From the NCBI GenBank assembly GCA_041447245.1, contig JBGMEA010000027.1, positions 62,001 through 126,000 on the forward strand: 64,000 nucleotides of DNA. Direction: 5' to 3'. The stretch comes from JBGMEA01 sp041447245 (lineage in GTDB: Bacteria; Bacillota; Clostridia; Eubacteriales; Anaerofustaceae). Positions 46,718-55,144 of the stretch are shown one piece after another (position 1 is the stretch's first letter; each line of letters begins with the position of its first letter). A model generated the notes under the pieces. That model was not told where the DNA came from and did no database searches. It saw only the letters and a list, made by a program, of their open reading frames with translations. The translations under genes and the position numbers were made by a program.

Positions 46718-47140
46718 TTATTTAAAAGCCCAAATTTTATTTAAAAAGAAGTTGATCGGTATCGTAATCACTAAGTTAATTAACGGTGCTATCCACGCTG
46801 AAATCGACAAATAATGAACCATTACATACAACAACAGCGTTCCCAACAAAAACGTCGATCCGTAACAAATATATGTTTTCAATAAGGGTTTAATGTTTCC
46901 CTTGCTGCTTTTTTTAAAAACATATTTATTGTTCCAATAATACGCATTCAAAACACTAATGACAAATCCCACCGTATTTCCCCAAATATATAAATCGCTG
47001 CTGATATAAACAAAAAGATAATATATTGCCAATGATATAAGCGTATTGGATACGCCTACAATACCAAATTTAATAAATTGTTTCAGTAGTTTTTGGAACT
47101 TACCATCTTCATTCTCTTTCCATTTAGAAAACAACGACAC
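46718..47140 (-). CDS. GtrA-family membrane protein (lipid-linked sugar flippase)
   Basis: The 140-residue protein has four transmembrane helices. The family start is KQFIKFGIVGVSNTLISLAI, and the C-terminal LINLVITIPINFFLNKIWAF is typical. GtrA proteins are thought to flip undecaprenyl-phosphate sugars across the membrane. GtrB-like and GT-C-like partners are encoded a few genes downstream. Its start shares bases with the rfbH stop. Confidence 0.92.
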   Translation of the reverse strand: MSLFSKWKENEDGKFQKLLKQFIKFGIVGVSNTLISLAIYYLFVYISSDLYIWGNTVGFVISVLNAYYWNNKYVFKKSSKGNIKPLLKTYICYGSTFLLGTLLLYVMVHYLSISAWIAPLINLVITIPINFFLNKIWAFK

Positions 47141-48477
47141 TACTTCACCGCTTCCATAATCACTTCAGCCATATAATCGATTTTTTCATCGTTCATGCCA
47201 GGATAAACACCAACCCAAAATGAGTCATTCATAATGCGATCCGTATTTTTTAACTCACCGACTACGCGGTAACCGCTGCTTGAACCTCTCAATTCGTCAA
47301 AACATGGATGTTTAATCAGATTCCCTGCAAACAACATGCGCGTTTGAATTTTTTTGTTTTCAATATATTGTACTACAAAATTGCGATCAATACCAGTCTT
47401 GCACGTCATCAAAAAACCGAACCAACTTGGTGTGGCATTTGGACACGCTTCAGGCAAAACAATGCGATCCGATACACTTTCAAGTTGTGATTTCAATCGA
47501 TCGAAATTATGTATCCTTTTTGCTACAAAAGATGGAAATTTTTCGAGCTGTGCGCATCCGACCGCTGCTTGCATATCGGTTGCTTTTAGATTGTACCCAA
47601 AATGCGAATACACGTATTTATGATCATATCCTAAAGGTAATTCTCCATATTGTCTGTCAAAACGATGCCCACACAAGTTGTCCTGTCCTGAATGACAAAC
47701 ACAGTCCCGTCCCCAATCACGCATTGAATTAATGATTTTATGCAACAACGGATTGTCCGTATACACAGCTCCACCTTCCCCCATCGTCATGTGGTGAGGC
47801 GGATAAAAACTAGATGTTCCTATGTCACCAATCGTGCCTGTAAATTTCTCTTCACCGTCAATTATATATTTCGACCCTAACGCATCACAGTTGTCTTCGA
47901 TTAACCACAATTGATGCTTGTCACAAAAAGCTTTCACTGCACCCAAATCAAAAGGGTTTCCTAAAGTATGCGCACACATCACAGCTTTTGTTTTGGAAGA
48001 TACAGCTTCTTCCAGTTGGTTGATATCGATATTATACTGAGGAATCGTAACATCAACAAAAACAGGGATTGCTCCGAATTGAATAATCGGAGCAACTGTT
48101 GTAGGAAATCCGCATGCAACCGTGATTACTTCATCCCCCTTTTTTATTGCTCTTTCTTTCAATAAAGGTGATGTTAATGCCATAAACGCGATGAGATTTG
48201 CAGAAGATCCCGAATTGACCAAAGAACAATATCTGATCCCCAGATATTGCGCAAATTCGCTTTCAAATTGGTCTGTGTAACGACCTGACGTCAACCAAAA
48301 TTCCAAAGCACTATCTACGAGATTTTTCACTTCATTATGATCATAAACCCGTGATGCATACGGAATTCTATCTCCTGTCTGAAATTTATCGGCTTTATTG
48401 TGATACTTATTACAATAGTCTTCAACAATACATAATATTTGCTGTTTTGACTCGTCCTCTGACATTCCCTCAAACAT
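47140..48477 (-). CDS. rfbH: CDP-4-keto-6-deoxyglucose 3-dehydrase (E1/RfbH)
   Basis: The 445-residue PMP and iron-sulfur enzyme belongs to the DegT aminotransferase fold. Two features identify it as the dehydrase rather than an aminotransferase. The usual PLP lysine is a histidine in YPPHHMTMGEGG. The cysteines of the [2Fe-2S] cluster are present: one in EDNCDA and three in DCVCHSGQDNLC, with spacing C-x61-C-x-C-x7-C (the Yersinia E1 has x57 in the first gap). It removes the C3 hydroxyl of CDP-4-keto-6-deoxyglucose. A partner reductase (DdhD) is needed and is not encoded in this window. Confidence 0.94.
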   Translation of the reverse strand: MFEGMSEDESKQQILCIVEDYCNKYHNKADKFQTGDRIPYASRVYDHNEVKNLVDSALEFWLTSGRYTDQFESEFAQYLGIRYCSLVNSGSSANLIAFMALTSPLLKERAIKKGDEVITVACGFPTTVAPIIQFGAIPVFVDVTIPQYNIDINQLEEAVSSKTKAVMCAHTLGNPFDLGAVKAFCDKHQLWLIEDNCDALGSKYIIDGEEKFTGTIGDIGTSSFYPPHHMTMGEGGAVYTDNPLLHKIINSMRDWGRDCVCHSGQDNLCGHRFDRQYGELPLGYDHKYVYSHFGYNLKATDMQAAVGCAQLEKFPSFVAKRIHNFDRLKSQLESVSDRIVLPEACPNATPSWFGFLMTCKTGIDRNFVVQYIENKKIQTRMLFAGNLIKHPCFDELRGSSSGYRVVGELKNTDRIMNDSFWVGVYPGMNDEKIDYMAEVIMEAVK

Positions 48478-48482
48478 GCAAC

Positions 48483-49541
48483 TTACTCCTTGTTTATTAA
48501 AAATTCTTTGATCTGTCTATTCATGCAATCCGAAACATCCTCATTATTAAGATACGCTTTGGTCCATTCAATCGTTTTTTCGACGGCGGTTTCAATATTC
48601 CAATGCGGATACCAACCAAACGTATGTTTAATTTTCGAACAATCTAATTTCAGGAAATTTGCTTCGTGAGGACCATCCACTTCTTTCGTCTCCCATCCTA
48701 GACCATTCCCCCAATATTTACAGAATATTGATACCAATTCTCCTGTCGTAATACAATCAAACTCTTCCGGGCCAACATTATAGTAATCGGCTACTTCTTT
48801 ATTCTCATATTGTTCTTTTGCGATCATCAAATAAGCAAACAATGGCTCCAGCACATGTTGATAAGGACGCGTAGAATGCGGATTGCGCACAAAAATCGAT
48901 TCTTCATTTTGTGCAGCGCGGACACAGTCAGGAATAATCCGATCTGCGGCAAAATCCCCCCCTCCGATCACATTACCTGCTCGGGCTGTCGATATCGCTA
49001 CGCTCTCATTTTTAAAAAAAGATTTTTTATAGCTATGAGTAACAAGTTCTGAGCACGATTTGCTGTTCGAATATGGGTCAAACCCATCAAGTGGTTCATT
49101 TTCACGGTATCCCCAAACCCACTCTCTATTTTCATATACCTTATCTGTTGTAACATTTAGAAATGATTTTACACAGCGACTTTGTCGGATACACTCCAAA
49201 ATATGTACAGTACCCATAACATTCGTTTCATAAGTGTACAAAGGACTCTGATAACTTTCTCGGACAATCGGTTGCGCTGCCAAGTGAAAGACAATTTCCG
49301 GTTTTGATTCATTCATAGCATCCTTTAATTTTTCGAAATCACGAATATCTCCGATAATTGATGTGATTTTGTTTTCTACTCCAGAAATTCCAAACAGGTT
49401 TGGATCAGTTGGTGGTTTCAAAGAATATCCAGTCACCATAGCGCCCGCACCTACGAGAATCTGGCACAACCAAGTACCTTTAAATCCAGTATGACCTGTA
49501 ATTAAGATTTTTTTTCCACGATAAAAACTCAAATCAATCAT
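48483..49541 (-). CDS. rfbG: CDP-glucose 4,6-dehydratase
   Basis: The 352-residue extended SDR enzyme has ILITGHTGFKGTWL at the NAD site, VTTDKVYENREW with catalytic acid residues, and the segment YSNSKSCSELV with YxxxK. It turns CDP-glucose into CDP-4-keto-6-deoxyglucose. It overlaps rfbF by four bases and precedes rfbH by five. Confidence 0.96.
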   Translation of the reverse strand: MIDLSFYRGKKILITGHTGFKGTWLCQILVGAGAMVTGYSLKPPTDPNLFGISGVENKITSIIGDIRDFEKLKDAMNESKPEIVFHLAAQPIVRESYQSPLYTYETNVMGTVHILECIRQSRCVKSFLNVTTDKVYENREWVWGYRENEPLDGFDPYSNSKSCSELVTHSYKKSFFKNESVAISTARAGNVIGGGDFAADRIIPDCVRAAQNEESIFVRNPHSTRPYQHVLEPLFAYLMIAKEQYENKEVADYYNVGPEEFDCITTGELVSIFCKYWGNGLGWETKEVDGPHEANFLKLDCSKIKHTFGWYPHWNIETAVEKTIEWTKAYLNNEDVSDCMNRQIKEFLINKE

Positions 49542-50320
49542 TGCTCATCCCATACCTTCCATGGAGCATGACCCGATTCCCACAATTCTTCAAGCTTTTG
49601 TTTGTCACGCTGCGTATCCATGCACTGCCAAAATCCATCATATTTATATGCCATAAGTTGATCTTGGCTAGCTACGGTTTCCAAAGGTTCTTTTTCGAAA
49701 ACCGTACTATCCCCTTCAATCAAATCAAATATCCCCGGATTCAATACCATATATCCACCATTGATAGATGCCCCATCAGAAATATTTTTTTCTCTGAACG
49801 CACGTACTTGATTTTCCTCTGTAATATCCAAAACCCCAAAACGCTGTTCTGCGTTAATCGCTGTCAAGGTCACCATTTTGCCATGTTCATGATGAAATTT
49901 TGCCAACTCTGCAATATTAACACTACAAACCCCATCACCATAAGTAAGCATAAAAGGTTCATTATTAATATATTTTTCTATCCGTTTGATCCGCCCACCA
50001 GTCATTGTATTTAAACCAGTATCAACTACGGTTACCTTCCATGGTTCTGCGAAATTACTATGGATTTTTATTGTATTTTCATTTGAAAAATCGTAAGTTA
50101 TATCCGAACGATGAAGATAATAATTTGCAAAATATTCTTTGATCACATGCGCTTTATAACCACAGCAAATGATAAATTCATTAAATCCATAATACGAGTA
50201 GGTTTTCATAATATGCCAAAGAATCGGTTGTCCCCCTATTTCAATCATAGGTTTCGGTTTCAAATGGCTTTCTTCCGAAATTCTTGTACCAAATCCTCCA
50301 GCCAAAATTACTACTTTCAT
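49538..50320 (-). CDS. rfbF: Glucose-1-phosphate cytidylyltransferase
   Basis: The 260-residue nucleotidyltransferase has MKVVILAGGFGTRISEESHLKP at the N-terminus (first 20 residues decisive), with the conserved G-x-G-T-R loop, and the family-specific ITYDFSNENTI and TYGDGVCSVNI. It makes CDP-glucose, the entry to the 3,6-dideoxysugars. ATG 50320 follows GAGGAG. It is the first gene of the 27-kb minus-strand cluster, 34 bases below the promoter -10. Confidence 0.96.
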   Translation of the reverse strand: MKVVILAGGFGTRISEESHLKPKPMIEIGGQPILWHIMKTYSYYGFNEFIICCGYKAHVIKEYFANYYLHRSDITYDFSNENTIKIHSNFAEPWKVTVVDTGLNTMTGGRIKRIEKYINNEPFMLTYGDGVCSVNIAELAKFHHEHGKMVTLTAINAEQRFGVLDITEENQVRAFREKNISDGASINGGYMVLNPGIFDLIEGDSTVFEKEPLETVASQDQLMAYKYDGFWQCMDTQRDKQKLEELWESGHAPWKVWDEQ

Positions 50321-50353
50321 ATTGGTTCTCCTCGTTTCATTTAAAACAATAGA

Positions 50354-50382
50354 ATTATACCTTAATACTAGTAACATATCAA
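50354..50382 (-). promoter_or_regulatory. Strong promoter of the polysaccharide cluster (minus strand)
   Basis: On the minus strand TTGATA (50377-50382) and TATAAT (50354-50359) are separated by exactly 17 bases. It lies just upstream of rfbF and points into the cluster. Confidence 0.85.
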
Positions 50383-50414
50383 CCTATACAATAAGAATGT
50401 TATAGTATTTGGAC

Positions 50415-50444
50415 TTGACTTAATAAGAAATTGATATATATACT
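50415..50444 (+). promoter_or_regulatory. Probable promoter of the acyltransferase gene (plus strand)
   Basis: TTGACT (50415-50420) and TATACT (50439-50444), spaced by 18 bases, resemble a sigma-70 promoter. They lie 25 bases before the ATG at 50469, divergent from the rfbF promoter. Confidence 0.6.
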
Positions 50445-50468
50445 ATTATTAAAAAGGTTAGGTAGCTT

Positions 50469-51515
50469 ATGGGTGAATCATCTTTGATGCAAAATATCGT
50501 GCAAAGAGAAAACTATTTAGATGTAGCAAAGGGAATTGCGCTTTTTGGAGTAGTATTAGGGCATTTGGTGAATTTCGGCGGAACCGCTTTTACATGGATT
50601 TTCAGTTTTCATATGATGTTATTCTTTTTTATTTCAGGGTATCAATTTAATTCCAATAAGTATATTAATTATAAATTTACAGAATATTTTGACAAAAAAG
50701 TAAAAACAATACTAATTCCTTATGTAATCGTTACTATCATCGGGATAATCGCATGCATAATCATACCATCTTGGAGGGGTTTTGGAGCAAATATTTATTA
50801 TTATCTATTTTATTTAGCGCAACCAGAAAATCTTCAAGTAGGACAAATTTGGTTCCTTGCTTGTTTATTCTGGACTGAAATATTATTTTTTTATTTTTAT
50901 AAAAAAATGTTTAGTCATTTACATACAGTAAGCATAATTTTTATTATCATCCTAATTTCAATTGTGGGTTTCAATATGAATCTTGTGTCGTTGTTTACGT
51001 ATCCTAGGATACCATGGAAATTGGATTCATCAATTACAGCATTAGTTTTTTACAGTACAGGTTTCTATACAAAAAGAATTGGCTTAATTGATAAATTATA
51101 TGAATATAGTAAATTTGTTTCTGCAATTATATTGATTTCTTGTGGTGTGCTTGGTTTTTATATTGCAGAATATAAAAATGGTTATGTGAATATAAGCGAT
51201 TGTCAGTATGGAAATTATATATATTTTTATATTGCAGCTTTTTGCGGAATATTGTTTGTTATGCTATTTTCTAAGTATCTTGCAAACAATAAAATATTAC
51301 AATATTATGGAAGGAATACATTGTGGATGTTTTCTTTACATTCCTTCTTGCTATATATTTCTGTATATATATTAAATTTAATAACACAACAGCATTATAT
51401 TCGAATGAGCAATATACCATTTGTGTATTGTTTAATTATAGCTATCATAATTTATCTCACTTTGGGTCTAATTCCTTTTGTAATCAAGTATTGCAAAAAA
51501 ATAAAGTTACCATAG
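50469..51515 (+). CDS. Acyltransferase-3 family membrane protein
   Basis: The 348-residue protein is polytopic (around ten helices) and opens with NYLDVAKGIALFGVVLGHLVNF, the acyltransferase-3 (OafA/YeiE-like) signature with its conserved His. SFHMMLFFFISGYQF follows, as in the family. These proteins acetylate sugars or polysaccharides using acyl-CoA. It is the only cluster gene on the plus strand and has its own promoter, so it could modify the same glycan independently. Confidence 0.9.
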   Translation: MGESSLMQNIVQRENYLDVAKGIALFGVVLGHLVNFGGTAFTWIFSFHMMLFFFISGYQFNSNKYINYKFTEYFDKKVKTILIPYVIVTIIGIIACIIIPSWRGFGANIYYYLFYLAQPENLQVGQIWFLACLFWTEILFFYFYKKMFSHLHTVSIIFIIILISIVGFNMNLVSLFTYPRIPWKLDSSITALVFYSTGFYTKRIGLIDKLYEYSKFVSAIILISCGVLGFYIAEYKNGYVNISDCQYGNYIYFYIAAFCGILFVMLFSKYLANNKILQYYGRNTLWMFSLHSFLLYISVYILNLITQQHYIRMSNIPFVYCLIIAIIIYLTLGLIPFVIKYCKKIKLP

Positions 51516-51630
51516 ATTTTGTATTTTTTTCGTTTTTTCCGTACACCACTATCGATCCTGGTTGTAAGAAAATCGCCTTTCAACGGATTCGAAATATATA
51601 GAAGTTGTACGCGTTTGAAATTGTTATGTT

Positions 51631-51810
51631 GATAAAGTCCTTATAATAGTGTAAAAAGAAAAAAATCAAAAGTCCGAATTCTCGGTTTAAGATAAAAGTG
51701 GAAACCAATTATCAAAACGAGAGGAAAAGAACTCATGGCTCAAATCAATATTACAAGGGAAACGGAACTTTTGCATAAACTTTTTTTCATCACTGTTGGG
51801 ACTTTATCGT
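51631..51810 (+). mobile_element. 180-bp deletion derivative of the same IS256-type element (MITE-like)
   Basis: GATAAAGTCC opens the element at 51631 and its exact inverse GGACTTTATC closes it at 51810. The left part shares the leader of the 22.2-kb element (TCAAAAGT, GAATTCTCGG, AGCGAGAGG-like) and the first 14 or so transposase codons (MAQINIT, ETELLH). It then jumps directly to the right end. The whole transposase interior is deleted. No target duplication is seen. Confidence 0.85.
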
Positions 51811-51819
51811 CATACTAAA

Positions 51820-51862
51820 ACCTCCTATTGTATTTTTATTCTACAATAGGAGGTCTTTTTTT
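51820..51862 (-). terminator. Strong bidirectional intrinsic terminator
   Basis: Perfect 13-bp arms ACCTCCTATTGTA and TACAATAGGAGGT flank a nine-base loop. On the plus strand a TCTTTTTTT tail follows. On the minus strand the stem runs into TTTTAG. It can close both the disulfide-reductase gene (stop at 52017) and the acyltransferase side. Confidence 0.8.
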
Positions 51863-52016
51863 ACTGTCCGTTTTTGGGGTTAGGTTCAATTCAAGGGATT
51901 GTACAATACGATAAAAAGTATTCTTTACTTATTATTATGCAAACGACTGAATAATTTTCAATTGAATTATGCTTGCCCAAAAATCAAATAGAAAATATTT
52001 TATTAACGCTCATTCT

Positions 52017-54449
52017 TCAAATAAACAGCGACATATCCGACTCTTCCGCGTTCGCCAGCATTGCTGCCGCTCCGCCGGGTTTCACTCCGTCAATCAGTTC
52101 TTCCATCTTGATGCCCATGATATCCATGCTCATCGTGCAAGCGACCAGTTCGACGCCATTGTCGATTGCAGATTGAATCAATTCTTCCAAACTGTTCACA
52201 TTCTTTTTCTTCATGACCCCACGGATCATTTTCGGTCCCATACCCATCATGTTCATGCTGGAAAGTCCGAGTTTTTTCGATCCGCGCGGCATCATCATGC
52301 CGAACATTTTGCTGAGGAAATCTTTCTTCACGTGTACTTTTTCCGGTCTTCTGAGCACATTCAGTCCCCAGAAGGTGAAGAACATAGATACTTTTCTTCC
52401 CATTGCCGCAGAAGCGTTTGCGATAATAAAAGAGGCAATCGCTTTATCAAGATCTCCGGAAAACACGATGATGTTCTTATTGTCTCCGGCATTCGCTCCG
52501 TATGTTTTGCAGGTGTTCACCCCGCCTTTTTTGATGACGGCTTTCGAGATTCCTTTTTCGGAAGACACTCCGCCGAATGTATTTCCCGTTCGTCTTGCCC
52601 AAGCTTCCACATCCGCCGCAAATGCGGGATCGGTAGTCGAAATTTCGATCACATCCCCGTCTTCCGCTTTTTTCATTGCTTCCGAGAGTTTCATGATCGG
52701 ACCCGGACACTGCAGACCGCACGCATCCAGTTCAATCACTTTCGATGCCGTTGGCAGCATGGTTTCGGTGTTCATCTTCAGATTCGTGCCGATCGGCGCT
52801 TTTTTTCTGATGATGCTGTGATACAAACGATATCCGCCGGAAAGGTTGTAGCAGTCATATCCGTTCTGCATGAGAATTCTCGCCCCGACGTAACCGCGAA
52901 GCCCGACCTGACAGGTCACATAAACCGGTTTGGATTTATCGATCTCGCTAAGTCTGTTTCGCAGTTCATCAAGAGGAATATTCACAAAGCCTTTGATCGT
53001 TCCGTTTTCGTATTCCGCCGGAGTACGCAGATCAATGAGTGAAATGCTTCCGTCTCTCGGCAGATCCTTCACATCATGCCAGTGGAACATTTTCACTTTA
53101 CCCATCAATACATTCTGTGCCACGAATCCCGCCATATTCACGGGATCTTTCGCAGAGGAGAACGGAGGTGCATACGCAAGTTCCAGTTCCGTCAAATCGA
53201 ACACGGTCATGCCTGCGCGGATTGCAGTAGCGATCACATCAATTCGTTTATCCACGCCTTCGAAGCCCACGATCTGCGCTCCCAATACTTTGCCTTCCGG
53301 TTTCGAATAAACCAGTTTCACGGACATATTCACCGCACCCGGATAATAGGATGCATGCGAAGCCGAATAGGTATATGTTTTTTCGTAAGAAAGCCCTTTG
53401 TCTTTTGCTTTTGCTTCATTGATTCCGGTCATTGCCACTGTCAAATCGAATGCTTTGAGGATTCCCGTACCTTGGGTATCTTTATAACGACTGTCGATTC
53501 CGCATATCTGATCCGCCGCAATTCTTCCCTGCTTGTTCGCGGGACCTGCAAGCGGAATATATCCCTGATCTTTTGTTACAAAATCCGTAATCTGAATCGC
53601 ATCCCCGACCGCATAAATGTCGGGATCGGATGTCAGCATTTTGTCATCGACAATGATGCCGCCTTTCGGATGAACATCCAGTCCGGCTTCTTTAGCAAGC
53701 TTGCTGTCAGGACGAACACCGACCGCCATAATGACGAGATCGGTTTCCAGCTCCACTGATTTGAGCGTGACCGTCAATCCAGCATTGTCTTCTTTGATCG
53801 CTTGTACGCCGTCATTGAGAATCAGATTGACACCTTTGCTGATAATATGGTTATGAATATCACACGCCATATCATAATCGAGTCCGGCAACCACATGCGG
53901 AGCAAGCTCCACAATCGTGACATCCAAACCCGCATCATACAGGTTTTCGGCCATTTCGATTCCGATGTATCCTCCGCCGACCACGATCGCACTCTTCGGT
54001 TTCTGTTGTTCGACATAATCTTTGATTTTGTATGTGTCCGGAATATTGCGCAGCGTCATGACGCGTGTACTGTCAATTCCGGGGATATTCGGACGGAACG
54101 GTTCTGCTCCCGGGGAAAGGATCAGCTTATCATAAGATTCGGTATAAGTTTCTCCTGTTGCATGATTCTTTACCGTCACGGTTTTGTTTGCTTTATCAAT
54201 GGAAACTACTTCGTTGTTGATCCTGACATCCACATTAAATCGCTTGTTGAAGCTCTCTGGCGTCTGTAATGTCAGAGCAGATTTTTCTTTGATGCTGCCC
54301 CCGATATAATACGGAAGCCCGCAATTGGCGAACGAAATATATTCGCCGCGTTCGAACATTATAATTTCAGCGGTTTCATCCATTCTGCGCAGTCTGGCAG
54401 CTGCTGAAGCGCCGCCTGCCACCCCGCCTACGATCAATACTTTTTTCAT
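52017..54449 (-). CDS. CoA-disulfide reductase-like/rhodanese/TusA/DsrE fusion protein
   Basis: The 810-residue protein joins four sulfur-related modules. Residues about 1-445 are an FAD/NAD(P) disulfide oxidoreductase with VGGVAGGASAAARLRR and the redox Cys in ISFANCGLPYY, as in CoA-disulfide reductase. A rhodanese domain follows (about 455-545) with its active Cys in YVTCQVGLRGY. A TusA-like domain carries the CPxP motif in LQCPGPIMKL (about 580-590). The last about 150 residues are DsrE-like with a Cys in ELVACTMSMDIMG. Each domain keeps its cysteine, so a persulfide relay is plausible. ATG 54449 follows AAGGATGG; a longer start at 54602 is unsupported. Confidence 0.93.
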   Translation of the reverse strand: MKKVLIVGGVAGGASAAARLRRMDETAEIIMFERGEYISFANCGLPYYIGGSIKEKSALTLQTPESFNKRFNVDVRINNEVVSIDKANKTVTVKNHATGETYTESYDKLILSPGAEPFRPNIPGIDSTRVMTLRNIPDTYKIKDYVEQQKPKSAIVVGGGYIGIEMAENLYDAGLDVTIVELAPHVVAGLDYDMACDIHNHIISKGVNLILNDGVQAIKEDNAGLTVTLKSVELETDLVIMAVGVRPDSKLAKEAGLDVHPKGGIIVDDKMLTSDPDIYAVGDAIQITDFVTKDQGYIPLAGPANKQGRIAADQICGIDSRYKDTQGTGILKAFDLTVAMTGINEAKAKDKGLSYEKTYTYSASHASYYPGAVNMSVKLVYSKPEGKVLGAQIVGFEGVDKRIDVIATAIRAGMTVFDLTELELAYAPPFSSAKDPVNMAGFVAQNVLMGKVKMFHWHDVKDLPRDGSISLIDLRTPAEYENGTIKGFVNIPLDELRNRLSEIDKSKPVYVTCQVGLRGYVGARILMQNGYDCYNLSGGYRLYHSIIRKKAPIGTNLKMNTETMLPTASKVIELDACGLQCPGPIMKLSEAMKKAEDGDVIEISTTDPAFAADVEAWARRTGNTFGGVSSEKGISKAVIKKGGVNTCKTYGANAGDNKNIIVFSGDLDKAIASFIIANASAAMGRKVSMFFTFWGLNVLRRPEKVHVKKDFLSKMFGMMMPRGSKKLGLSSMNMMGMGPKMIRGVMKKKNVNSLEELIQSAIDNGVELVACTMSMDIMGIKMEELIDGVKPGGAAAMLANAEESDMSLFI

Positions 54450-54637
54450 TTGTATACCATCCTTCATTTCTTTGTGGAACGATTCGAAATTTGTTCCCAT
54501 TGTAACACTGGATTCAAAAGTATTCTGTGACAATATCACGTTCAATTTTTTGTATTTTATATATTGCAATTCAATTATAGCTTCTTTTTCTGATCCTTGC
54601 AACGTTCCGTTGCGCTCAAACCGCCATCTCCTTGTAC

Positions 54638-55132
54638 TTATTGCAGAAGCTGATCGATTGCATGTTCATCCAAACGGTAGATTGTCCATTCATTCATATC
54701 GACGGCATCCATACTTTTATAAAATCGAATCGACGCCTCGTTCCAGTCCAGACAAGCCCACTCTATTCTTGCACAATTTTCCTCTTTGGCAATCTGTGCA
54801 AGGTATCGGAATATATACTTGCCGAACCCATTCTTTCTCATCTCCGGTGCGATGTAGATGTCCTCAATATACAGCCCAGGACGACCGGTAAACGTCGAAA
54901 AATTATAAAAATAAATCACATATCCGATTGGTTTTGTTTTGTATTCCACAATGAGTGCGTTCGCTTTATTCCTTATAAAGAGAGAAGCCACTACGATCTC
55001 TTCCGTTGCTTCTACGCAATCCAACATATCTTCATAGACGGCAAGTTCTTTGATCATGTCCAAAATAAGCGGCACATCCGTTTGTCTTGCTTCTCTGATA
55101 TTCAGATTTTGCATCATTTCATTCTTTTGCAT
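54638..55132 (-). CDS. GNAT-family N-acetyltransferase
   Basis: The 164-residue protein has the GNAT core: IYIAPEMRKNGFGKYIFRYL carries the acetyl-CoA pyrophosphate loop (R/Q-x-x-G-x-G/A-like), and ARIEWACLDWNEASIRFYKS is the typical last motif. The opening NIREARQTDVPLIL is common in polyamine or amino-acid acetyltransferases of the PaiA/SSAT-like group. The substrate is unknown. CAGGAG precedes ATG 55132. It lies 12 bases after an alpha/beta hydrolase gene, so the two form an operon. Confidence 0.9.
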   Translation of the reverse strand: MQKNEMMQNLNIREARQTDVPLILDMIKELAVYEDMLDCVEATEEIVVASLFIRNKANALIVEYKTKPIGYVIYFYNFSTFTGRPGLYIEDIYIAPEMRKNGFGKYIFRYLAQIAKEENCARIEWACLDWNEASIRFYKSMDAVDMNEWTIYRLDEHAIDQLLQ

Positions 55133-55144
55133 GATGACTCCTGT

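Noticed and set aside
47354..47732. Plus-strand frames opposite rfbH, and many similar antisense frames
   Set aside because: They are mirror frames of well-supported genes, lack ribosome binding sites and show no conserved motifs.
51735..51815. Short open frame starting MAQINIT
   Set aside because: It is the N-terminal stub of the IS256-type transposase left by internal deletion, running into the right terminal repeat. It is not a gene.
54500..54560. GTGATATTGTCAC as a Rex or CRP-like operator upstream of the disulfide reductase fusion
   Set aside because: Arms are only four bases and the spacing fits neither Rex nor CRP/FNR consensus well. It could be chance in AT-rich DNA.
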